A stretch of 64,000 bases of DNA from Caenorhabditis remanei (lineage: Eukaryota > Nematoda > Chromadorea > Rhabditida > Rhabditidae), in contig NC_071330.1 in assembly GCF_010183535.1 (NCBI RefSeq), positions 12,071,717 through 12,135,716 of the forward strand. Reading direction: 5' to 3'. The notes under the pieces were generated by a model. The model saw only the letters and a list, made by a program, of their open reading frames with translations. It was not told where the DNA came from and ran no database searches. Of the stretch, positions 31,677-41,175 are shown one piece after another. The position numbers and the translations under genes are program-made. Positions within the stretch are counted from its first letter, which is position 1; the number at the start of each line of letters is the position of its first letter.

Positions 31677-32618
31677 ATGGAATCTACCTCACCAGACGGT
31701 CAAAAAATGAAATCCAGGAAATGCCTGACGGAAGAACGGAGAGCACAAGCGTTCAAAACGACGACGGAGAGTATCAAACAGGAGTTGATCCAAAAAGGAT
31801 ACGGAAAAAGAGAAGATCTCACATCGTAAGTTTTGAATTCAAATTTCTCACAAAAACCAAAGTTTTTCATATTGAGAGTTTATTAAAAAGTTTTTTCTTG
31901 TGTATTCACTGTTTTTCTTTGTTTCAGACAGCCTGCCGTCCTCATGCGCGTGGCTGAGATCCTTAGCGGGGACGATCTGAAGGCCAAGTTTCCAGTGCAA
32001 CCTCGTCGGAAATGTAATGGTGGAAAGATGCCAAGAGAAGAAGAGAAATTGGCAAAAGCGGCAAGAGAGCAAATTAGAAGAAATAAGAAGAACCATGCTA
32101 TCCACTCTTTGAGAGAATTTATCAATCGAAAAGAACTTGGAGATGGATCTAGTATGGAGCAGCTCGACGTGGTGGAGATCATTTTGGAACATATCAAAAC
32201 TCTTCCAATCAATGAGAAAGTTGACGCCCAGTTAGAAAATGTGGAGGAAGATCATCTCTCGACGACCACATCTCCAGGATTTCCAACACATGTTCCGACT
32301 CCGCCAATCGCAAATCTGGATACAGTGCAACCACCAGTTCACACTCCAGGACTTCCAAACATACTTCAAAATGGACTCCCTCTCCAACCAATGCCCATGT
32401 TCAACTTCTTACTGCCACCAACTCCGTTTCGAATGATGCCAGTGATGATGAATCCCGCGGCTATTCAATTCAAGCTGCAGTATCAAAAGATCCTCCAAAA
32501 CATGAATCAGAATACGGAAAACAATGAAGAGGAGGAGGAGTCATCTTCAGCTGCCATTGCTCAACCAGCTGACGATTCTGACGAAAGTGAGGAAGAAGAT
32601 GTGGATCTTCTCAACTGA
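31677..32618 (+). CDS. REF-1-like double bHLH transcription factor (gene 8)
   Basis: CDS join(31677..31825, 31928..32618), 279 aa, intact. It starts MESTSPDGQKMKSRKCLTEE. bHLH-2: REQIRRNKKNHAIHSLREF and MEQLDVVEIILEHIKTLP. Pro-rich middle, Met/Gln-rich stretch, tail EESEEEDVDLLN-like. Nearly identical to gene 7, its mirror partner. The intron and about 230 bp of upstream module are conserved too, so the duplicated unit includes regulation. Confidence 0.85.
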
Positions 32619-32859
32619 AAATAATTCTCTCATTTTATTTTTCTCATCTCTTTTTCTCCAATAATCTCTCTCCATCTCATTTTGTCATTCCTTCATTCCT
32701 TGCAATTGTTAATTCTGTCATTTGTTGTAATAACAATAATAATCATATCTGAAAGTTTCTTTCAATAAATCAGTTTTTTTTTCAAACATTTTGAATTTCT
32801 TGAAGACTTCTTCAGAAAAATATTTCTCGGATTTGATAATCATCACAATCTTTTAATCA

Positions 32860-32960
32860 TCACAATCCAGGACTTCCAACACTCGTCCCAAGAATCATTC
32901 CTCATTCAGAATCCATCCGTCGTCTCGATCGGCCGTCTACATTTTCTCTCTTCCTTTTCA
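32860..32960 (+). promoter_or_regulatory. Truncated upstream module of gene 9, CSL sites missing
   Basis: Only the gene-proximal part remains (CAGAATCCATCCGTCGTCTC, GATCGGCCGTCTAC). Immediately before it lies CCAGGACTTCCAACACTCGT, which matches the Pro-Gly-Leu-Pro-Thr-Leu-Val coding motif in exon 2 of the same gene family, a likely recombination junction. Confidence 0.5.
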
Positions 32961-33051
32961 CAATTTCTCCTGATGTTCTTCTGTAATTTTTCTTCTACAT
33001 ATTTTCTTTATTTTCTTTCTAATTTTTCTTGTTTTCAGTTGAATAATCAAA

Positions 33052-33867
33052 ATGGAACCTACCTCATCTCCACTGGAGAAATCAAGGAAACAACTAGTAG
33101 CAGAAAAATTCAATGCAGCAGTTGGGGACATCAAAAATGAGTTGATCAGAAGAGGATACGAAAAAGAAGAAGATTTAAAATCGTAAGTTTTCAAACTTTA
33201 TTTGCAAGGAAAATGAGAGTTTTCGAAGTGCAGAATGTTCAAAAACTTGCTCACAACTATTTTCTCTTTCAGACAAGTAGCCGTCCTCATGAGCGTGGCT
33301 GAGGTGCTTAATGGAGTCGATCTGAAATCGAAGTATCCAGTGAGACCCCGTCGGAAATGTGAAGGCAGAAAGACGCTAAAAGAAATGGATAAAGAAAGAT
33401 TCCAGATTAGAAAAAATAAGAAAAACGATGCATTTGATAGTCTGAGGGAGTTTATCACTCGGGAAAGACTTGTATATGGGTCTCCAAAGAGATTGGAACA
33501 GCTCGAAGTGGTGGAAGTTATACTGAAATACATCAAACCCGATTCAGTTGATGATACTGTCGACGGTGCTCAGATCTCGCCGTCAACGTCACCAGGGCTT
33601 CCAACACTCGTCCCAACGCCAACACTCACTATTCAGGATCCAGTTCAACCTTCAGTCTTGTCACCTACTCCAGGACTCCTTCCAACCGGAGCTGGCTTCA
33701 ATTTCCCACCGGCTCCCTTGCTCAACTTCCCAAGGACTGTAAATCAATTCCAAATGATGATGCAGAAGAATCACAAGAATCTTCAACTGCAGTTGCAGTA
33801 TCAACAGGCTTTCCGGACCATAAGAAATCTTCACAACGCGAATCAGGTGACTCCAAATGAGGCGTAG
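33052..33867 (+). CDS. REF-1-like double bHLH (gene 9), tail lost by premature stop
   Basis: CDS join(33052..33182, 33273..33867), 241 aa. Exon 1 is 18 nt shorter than in siblings: KSRKQLVAEKFNAAVGDIKN lacks most of the basic Glu-Glu-Arg-Arg segment, so bHLH-1 probably cannot contact DNA. bHLH-2 is intact (RFQIRKNKKNDAFDSLREF, LEQLEVVEVILKYIKP). A TAG at 33865-33867 stands where gene 6 has a Glu codon. The conserved tail (EPSSSASAQPAEDSEEEELD) remains readable in frame to about 33945. It lacks the CSL module, and its 3' UTR is cut by the CR1-like insertion. Either a decaying gene or one with changed function. Confidence 0.7.
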
Positions 33868-34125
33868 GAGCCATCTTCATCTGCCAGTGCTCAACCAGCT
33901 GAGGATTCGGAGGAGGAGGAACTGGACGTTCTTACTATTAATTGAATATCACATTTAACTTTTATTGTTCTTTTTTTCAATCTCTTCTTCTCTCTGTCAT
34001 TTTCTTATTCTATTTCTATTTATTATTATTATTATTTATTTACGCATGCTCGATACGTGAAGGTTAATCAATTAAAAAATAGAGTACAATAAATAAATAC
34101 AATAAAAAGAGAAAGGGAGGTCGAG

Positions 34126-36965
34126 TTAAGAAATGTCAGAATCAGTGTTCTTTCTAGAGCTTTGGTTTACTACTTTATTCAGCACTCTGTTTGTAAAAAA
34201 TAGTCTGCTTATTTTAGTTTTTGATTTTTTCCATCGGTAGGAGTGGCCACGCCGGGTTTTCGTGGGAGAGTAGCTAAAGTAATTGTTGTGGTCGATTGCA
34301 ATTTTACCTAGTAGTAGTTTATGGAAGAACTTTACGTCAAAATGTTCCCTCCGATCTTTAAGAGTTTGTAGGTTGTAGTCTATAAGGCGGTCCGAAGCAC
34401 TCCTGTATTCCGGGTCTGTGTTTAGAATCCGTCTACCAGCCACTCTAAACATTACTCTTCTTGTGAAAGTATTTTGCACCGCCTCTATGGATTTCACTGT
34501 TTTCATATCAGTTGGGTTGGAAACAACCGTCCCGTATTCTAAAAATGGTCTAGCAAAGGTTTTATAAAGCAGTAAGAGTAATCTGACGTTGGAGCTACAG
34601 AATGATTTAAATATAGAATAAATCGCGAAATTCGCTTTTTTGATTGCAGTGCGCCAGTGAAGTTTAAAGTCAAGTTTTTCGTTGAGTATGAATCCGAGAT
34701 CTCTAACTGTTAATTCCCGTTTTATAGGCTCGTTTTGAAGCCGATATTCTACTTTGGTCGGGTTTTTCCCCAGGCTCAGTACATACGTTTTAGATTTATT
34801 TAATTCTAACTTGGCGTTCTCGGACCATTCGGTGATGGAGTCGATCGCTTTTTGGAGATCTTTAGTTTTATCGGTTTGGGATTTACTAAATGAAGTGAAA
34901 ATTTTTAGGTCATCGGCGAACTGCATCGCCCTTACTGTTTTGGGGAGAGTGGTGGCAATTTCGTTCACAAAAATACAGAAAAGTAGTGGTGATAAAACTG
35001 CCCCTTGAGGTACTCCGCAGCTTATACTTTTTATTGAAGAGAAGTCGTCCTTAATTTTTACTCGGAAGGTACGGTTTGTTAGGTAAGCATTAATCCAATT
35101 TAGCAGGTGGGCATTTAGCTGGATATCTATTAGTCTTTTCAGCAAAATATCTATGCTCACTCTGTCAAATGCCTTGCTATAATCGAAAAATATCATATCA
35201 ATTTGTTCGCCCTTGTCAATTCTAGAAGTGCAAAAGTTTAGGGATTCGAGTACGCATGTGGTTGTGGAACGGCCTGGACGAAATCCATGTTGACTATTAC
35301 TGAAGAAGTTGACCGAGCTTAAGTGCTCGGTAATTCTCCTCAGAAGACATCTTTCGTAGATTCGACAAAGAACAGACGTTATGCTTATGGGACGGTATTG
35401 GGACACTAATGTTGGTGACTCAACTTTTTTAAGAGGGGTTACTATTGATTCGGTCCACTTTTTTGGGACATTACCGGTCATCATCGTTAAATTGAACAAC
35501 TGACATACCGGGCTTGCTATAAATGCTGAGACTATTTTGAGAAACCTAGCAGGTATGCCGTCGGGAGTTAAAGTGTTATTTCCTTTTAATTTTGATAGAT
35601 GTTTAAAGACTTCCTCTTCATGAACCCATATGAAATTCTGTGCCGAATTATAGTCTTTGGGGATGTTAAATTTAGAGAATCTAATATTAATGTATTGCTT
35701 TTCAAAATGAACTGCGAGAGCTTCACATTTTTCGGATGTCCGCGTGACCTTTAGGTTCAAATTATTCAAAAAATCTGGAACGTCCACGTATTTCTTTTTT
35801 AATACATTTTTGGCAAATTGGGAAAATCGACTTGTTCCGGTCTTTTTTAAAGTCAGCAGCTCTAAATTACTCCTATATTTTGTCACTTTGGCTCTAAATT
35901 TTTTCGCTGATTTAACATAAAGAAGGTAGTCCGTAGCCTCTCTAGAGGAGGCGGCTATTTCCCATTGCAACTCCACTAATTTCGAAAAGTTTTCAAGGTA
36001 AGTCGGCAGATTTCCAGTTAGGGAATTCGTGGTTTTCCAGGGAACTGTTGAAGAAAAAACATATGATACGTAACCTATAAAATTGTCATATTTTGTGCTC
36101 ACATCAGCGGTGACGCCGAAGATGTTTGCCCAGTTAATGTGCGTGAGTAACGTTGAGAGAGTGGTCCAATCAATATTTTTATAGTCTGGGAACTTGTACT
36201 GTGCTGGTTTAGCCTTATGGATCAGATCGATAGTGAAAGTAATTTTGGAATGGTCACTCAGACCTAATGGATTGGAAATACAAAGATTGATAATTCTAAA
36301 GTTGGTGAAGACCAAATCGAGGATATTTTGTTTCCTAGTCGGTTTTTTAATTAATTGTGAGAGCCCATTTTGGGCAGAGAATGTTAGAATTTCTTCTGAT
36401 AATTTAGTGGTACCTAGAGGCGGGTCAGTGGCCCAATTTATTTCTTTACAGTTAAAGTCGCCAGCTATCACAATTTGATCATGAGAGGAAATAAAGGTAG
36501 AAACTTTTTTGAAGAGTTGCCGGGTTTTACTATCACTACAATTAGGTGGCCTATACACATTAACGACTAAGAGAGGCGATATTCCTATTTCAAATTCTAA
36601 TACCAAAAGTTCGTATCCGTCTTTTACGGATTCGGATAACAAACAATTCGCTTTTAAATACTCTTTACAGAAGACCGCGACCCCTCCTCCCCTACCGATG
36701 GTTCTATCACACTTGAAAATTTTGTAAAGACCCTGCCCTATGTTTGGAGAGAATAAGGAGTTGGGCGTATCGGGTTTAGTCCAAGTTTCTTGCAAACATA
36801 TAATATCAATGGTTTTACGCGCTAATAAAAAGTTAACCTCTGCTCTATTTGAAACTACAGATCTGACATTTGCTGAGAGGAAATTTACAAAAAGATTAGG
36901 TGGAAAAGTTGAGGTTATAGGGGACAGATGCTTACTTTTATGAGGGTTGGAGGGAGTCTGTCCCC
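34126..36965 (-). CDS. Non-LTR retrotransposon ORF2: APE endonuclease and reverse transcriptase
   Basis: Open frame of about 940 residues. The endonuclease part has LSANVRSV, CLQETW, VNVYRPPN, IAGDFNCKEINW and LSDHSKI, giving the Glu, Asp and His of the APE fold. The RT part has FRPGRSTTTC, DYSKAFDRVS, GVPQGAVLSPLLF and QFADDLKIF, with the catalytic F-A-D-D. No stop or frameshift is visible, so it may be active. No ATG precedes the endonuclease; the frame is open back into the end of ORF1, so translation may need a frameshift or reinitiation. Confidence 0.85.
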
Positions 36966-36968
36966 TTC

Positions 36969-37823
36969 CTAGTTTCCCGTGTCCATATTCTCTACTAGTT
37001 GTTGGGGTACAGAAGTAGTGGGAGAGGAGCTAGGGGGTTGGGGAGAATGGGGAGTATTAGAATTATTCTTAACATTAGTACTAACCGGGACATTTATATT
37101 AGATTTCTGCTTGTTTCTCAATTCTTCTCTTTGGCTTTTTGTGAGGGATGGTCTCACATATACCGGCGTTGAACCACAAGGAAAATATCGAAGTCTTGAC
37201 GCACGTGCCAGTAGAGTCTGCTGATCCCAACTTCTCGGCAACACAACCTTCAGCAGACGGCTTCTTCCAGGGACAGCTTTACCGAGCCGGTATATGGAGA
37301 CAGGTGGCGCCCCAATATCGAGGAAGTGGAACACTTTCCCAATACAATGGTTATCCCAGGCCCATCTCATCCGATCGTTGCCACCGTATTCCGGAACTCC
37401 CGCGACCACTACTGATCTTCTTCTCTCCATTTCTCCAGGATCCTCCGATTTCTTCTGACTCCCAAGTCCTCCAACGCTAACTCCCATATTACTACCACCG
37501 TTCATTGCGCTCTCTCCTGAATCCTTCACCTCACTCAATAACTTCACCTTTTCGTCCAGAACTTTCAACTCCTCCTCCAAAATCTTCAGCTTACGACATC
37601 TCTCCTCCAATTCTCTTTCCAACTGCTCAATCCGTTCGCCCAGAACATCTTCTAATCGATTTTGAACAATCTTCTTGAATCGGTCGCTCTCCATTAATTG
37701 AAATACCTTTTCTTCGAAATCCGCGGAAATCACAATAACCTTTGGCTTCTTTGCTTCGCATTTCGATTTTCCTTTGGAGCCGCCGCCGGAATCCGAATTC
37801 CCAATTCTCTTCCTCACACTCAT
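36969..37823 (-). CDS. Non-LTR retrotransposon ORF1 protein (RNA-binding type)
   Basis: 284 aa. The basic N-terminus (KGKSKCEAKKPKV) is followed by a coiled-coil-like stretch (ERIEQLERELEERCRKLKIL), then an RRM-like middle (RRRSVVVAGVPEYGG, SRLLKVVLPRS, LRYFPCGSTPVYVRPSLTKS) and a Ser/Pro-rich tail. This order fits ORF1 proteins that bind element RNA. It starts at ATG 37823, just upstream of ORF2 on the same strand. Confidence 0.75.
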   Translation of the reverse strand: MSVRKRIGNSDSGGGSKGKSKCEAKKPKVIVISADFEEKVFQLMESDRFKKIVQNRLEDVLGERIEQLERELEERCRKLKILEEELKVLDEKVKLLSEVKDSGESAMNGGSNMGVSVGGLGSQKKSEDPGEMERRRSVVVAGVPEYGGNDRMRWAWDNHCIGKVFHFLDIGAPPVSIYRLGKAVPGRSRLLKVVLPRSWDQQTLLARASRLRYFPCGSTPVYVRPSLTKSQREELRNKQKSNINVPVSTNVKNNSNTPHSPQPPSSSPTTSVPQQLVENMDTGN

Positions 37824-38094
37824 CGAACCGGCAGTCTTTCGTGAAAAAAAATCACGGAATTTCTATCTTATAAATATGATTTTTTTAAATATCACCTTAA
37901 AATCTTTGTTTTACTGAAAACTATCATTTCAGATTTTTAATTTTTTCTATTTATCTCTTTTTCTTCTTTCTTCCCAAAACTAACCAAGCCTAATCCCTTC
38001 ATCAGTTCCCCTTTTCAGTTCACAGAAATTCACTCTCTGCTCTTTCTCTATTCCCAGTCTCTCTCACACTCTCATTTTCTCACAAGTCATATGT

Positions 38095-38325
38095 ATAACT
38101 CGATTATCTCTTCCACGGGTTCCCATGCTCACCCATAACCAGGTATATTCCCACGCGTTCTTCCCCATCTGTGACAATGAGAAACCGTGGGAATCTGACT
38201 GATGTTCTCACGGTACTCAGAGGCCACGCCCCCTTGGAGAAGAGGTGGAGAGGATGGACAAGAATCAGAACCATTCTTATATCCATCCGTCGTCCCGATC
38301 GGTCGACTACCTTTTCTCTCTTCCC
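38095..38325 (+). promoter_or_regulatory. CSL/LAG-1 upstream module, copy 7 (gene 10)
   Basis: TTCCCAT 38120-38126, TTCCCAC 38148-38154, GTGGGAA 38187-38193, GGCCACGCCCCCTTGG box at about 38222. All intact. Confidence 0.7.
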
Positions 38326-38401
38326 CTTTTTCCATTTCTCCTCATGCTCTACCGTTTTCTCTATTTTTTCTTATTTTGCTCTATTCAGCTGAACGCTCAA
38401 A

Positions 38402-39328
38402 ATGGAATCTACCTCACCAGACGGTCAAAAAATCAAATCCAGGAAATGCCTGACGGAAGAACGGAGAGCACAAGCGTTTAAAATGACGACGGAGAGTATT
38501 AAACAGGAGTTGATCCAAAAAGGATACGGAAAAAGAGAAGATCTCACATCGTAAGTTTTGAATTTTAATTTCTCACAAAAACCAAAGTTTTTGACATTGA
38601 GAGCTTATTAAAAAGTTTTTTCTTGTGTATTCACTGTTTTTCTTTGTTTCAGACAGCCTGCCGTCCTCATGCGCGTGGCTGAGATCCTCAACGGGGACGA
38701 TCTGAAGGCCAAGTTTCCAGTGCAACCTCGTCGGAAATGTAATGGTGGAAAGATGGCAAGAGAAGAAGAGAAATTGGCAAAAGCGACAAGAGAGCAAATT
38801 AGAAGAAATAAGAAGAACCATGCTATCCACTCTTTGAGAGAATTTATCAATCGAAAAGAACTTGGAGATGGATCTAGTATGGAGCAGCTCGACGTGGTGG
38901 AGATCATTTTGGAACACATCAAAACTCTTCCAATCAATGAGAAAGTTGACGCCCAGTTAGAGAATGTGGAGGATGCTCAAATCTCAGCAACGACATCGCC
39001 AGGACTTTCAACTCATACTCCAACCCCACCAATCGCTGATCAGGATCGAGTTCAGTCACCAGCTCTCACTCCAGGAGTCCCTTTCCAACCAATACCCTTG
39101 TTCAAATTCCCATGGCCATCAGCACAGTTTCCAATGATGCCAGGCATGATGAACCCTATTCAATTGAAGCTGCAGTATCAGCAGGTTCTCCAGAATATGA
39201 AAAATCTTCAGAACACGAATCAGAATACACAAAGCAATGAGGAGGAGGAGTCATCTTCAGCTGCCAGCGCTCAATCAGCTGCGGATTCTGAGGAAAGTGA
39301 GGAAGAAGATGTGGATCTTCTAAACTAA
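38402..39328 (+). CDS. REF-1-like double bHLH transcription factor (gene 10)
   Basis: CDS join(38402..38550, 38653..39328), 274 aa, intact. It starts MESTSPDGQKIKSRKCLTEE. bHLH-2: REQIRRNKKNHAIHSLREF and MEQLDVVEIILEHIKTLP. Tail: DSEESEEEDVDLLN. The Pro-rich middle is shorter than in gene 8. Mirror partner of gene 5 and outermost gene of the right-hand arm. The CSL module sits upstream; the conserved 3' UTR and AATAAA follow. Confidence 0.85.
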
Positions 39329-39794
39329 GATTCATTCATTCATAATTGTATTCCCTTTTTTCCCAATAATCTCTTTCCATCTCTGTTTGTCATTGTTTTC
39401 TTCCTTGTCATTGTTATTTCTGTCATTTGTTGTAATAACAATAACTTCACTCCATCTGAAAATTTCTTTCAATAAATATGTTTTTTTTTTCAAAACCTCT
39501 GAGTAATTGACAAACTTCCGAAACACATTTCTACCGTAACCTAGCCGATATGGGGCTCAAAAGTTTCCAAATTTCATGAACAATCTGAATTAGACAATTT
39601 GGAGTTGCTCAAAATCACCCAATGTGAGAAAAAACCTACCCAAATCAAGTGCAATACCTCAAAAATCTCTCATTTCACCTGTTCACAAACTCTGAAAAAA
39701 GAAAGTGCGGAGGCTTGTCTAAGCAGGTGAGAATTCTCATGTCAATCTATAGTTTCCCGGATTCAGAGTCATTTTCAGTTAGTGTTTCCTTCGA

Positions 39795-41154
39795 ATGGAT
39801 ATCAGCGAATTTAAATTCAACGCAACCACATTTGAAAAATTATATGGATATCCCAATCCAATATTCTATGATATTGTGGGAAGGGATTTACTGTATATCC
39901 ATATTCTTTCCATTATTCTCCATCTCCCTGCTATCATTCCATTCATTATTTTATATTTCGTGATGATTTATCAAAATATCAAGGCTCAAAAAGTCACATT
40001 TAAATTCTCAAAATTCCATCTGTTTCATATCAATTTTCTATTTTTGATCCTTATAATTTTCCATGATTTCATGCCAGTTTTTAATCTCTTCATGGGTTAT
40101 TTTTGTATCTTTATGTATTATCTCGCAGCCGTTATCTTCCGAGCAGGGATCCCTGAAAACTTATTGTTTAGTTTTTCTACTATTCAGTCGATTTTTCTGA
40201 TTTTCACAAGATGTAACAAGAAGATTAAAATGGGGAGTTGTCTGTTCAGAAGGTGAGTGAGAAAACTAGAATTTTCTAAAAGTTTCCGAAGTTTTGAGCC
40301 AATGTATTAGCACTGCACGCTTCTTACAACCGCGCTCTACCGAAACCGAAGAAAATAGTGTGCGAAATTGAGAGACTCAGAAAACAAGAGAAATTTTAAA
40401 GGAGACTTCGGTGGAGCGCAATTGTAAGAACTGTGCCGAGCTAATAGACTGCAATACAAATTCGATTTGATCTACGACCGCGACGCGTCTTGGTTGCGTC
40501 GCGGTTGGATTTCTATCGTAACTCCAGCAGCCAAAGGCTGAAAAATTTCTTAATTTAACCGAGACCTGAAATTTCCCTACGAAAGTTCAATATCCGCGTT
40601 TTCAGAGATCTCTGGATATTCCTATTTGCTATCATTCTCACCTGCTTCTCAGCTGGCTCATTTCTTGATTTTAAATTTGAAATTGGTCGTATTATTGGAT
40701 ATATCAATGGATTCCGCCTGCTTATTCATATATTCCCACTATCATTATCCATGTTCTGGTTGCTCACTGTGAAATGGGAGAGACCTGAGAAACCGAGAAA
40801 TGAGTCTAATAGTAAGAAGAAATCGAAGAAAATCAAAGCGCCACTTACCAAAATCGCTTATTTCATTAATATTTATTTGACTTGCATGGTGGGATTGATT
40901 GGTGATTTAATATTCATTCTGAGTGGATATCTATACAAAAAGAGATTGACGTATACCAATACTTCATTATTGGGTTCCCAACATTTATTATTTCTTTGGA
41001 TTTTGGCAATTTATTTGGCTGAAAATAAGGAACTTAGAAAATGGATAAGGAAATCCATAAGGAAAACTTCCAATGTCACTCCAGCGGTATGATTTTTGAA
41101 ATACAGAAAAATTAATTTAAATTTGCAAATAAACATTTTCAGCCTCAAAATTGA
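39795..41154 (+). CDS. Nematode 7TM chemoreceptor-like protein
   Basis: CDS join(39795..40252, 40606..41086, 41143..41154), 316 aa; all junctions keep phase (GTGAGT, GTATGA donors; TTTTCAG acceptors). Strongly hydrophobic with about seven candidate membrane segments, for example YIHILSIILHLPAIIPFIIL, FHINFLFLILIIFHDFMPVF, IFLFAIILTCFSAG and LLFLWILAIYLAEN. A basic loop (PRNESNSKKKSKKIK) lies before the last segments and the tail is short and basic. Length and layout fit nematode serpentine receptors of sensory neurons; I cannot assign a class. The last exon codes only four residues, so the end is less certain. Confidence 0.6.
40317..40427. repeat. MITE with inverted ends in a receptor intron
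   Basis: About 110 bp with ends CTTCTTACAACCGCGCTCTACC and GGTGGAGCGCAATTGTAAGAA. Internal AAATTGAGAGAC is shared with the half copy at about 7508-7560. Confidence 0.7.
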
Positions 41155-41175
41155 CGTGAACTTTCTTCTCCCCAC

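Larger units (their letters stand above)
34010..37850 (-). mobile_element. CR1/Jockey-like non-LTR retrotransposon, apparently full length
   Basis: Minus-strand element with ORF1, then ORF2 (endonuclease plus reverse transcriptase), a short 3' UTR and a 3' tail of TAA/TAATAA repeats at about 34016-34040 (typical of CR1-like elements, which lack poly(A)). Both ORFs are unbroken. It lies in the 3' UTR of gene 9. The 5' boundary near 37850 is approximate. Confidence 0.8.
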
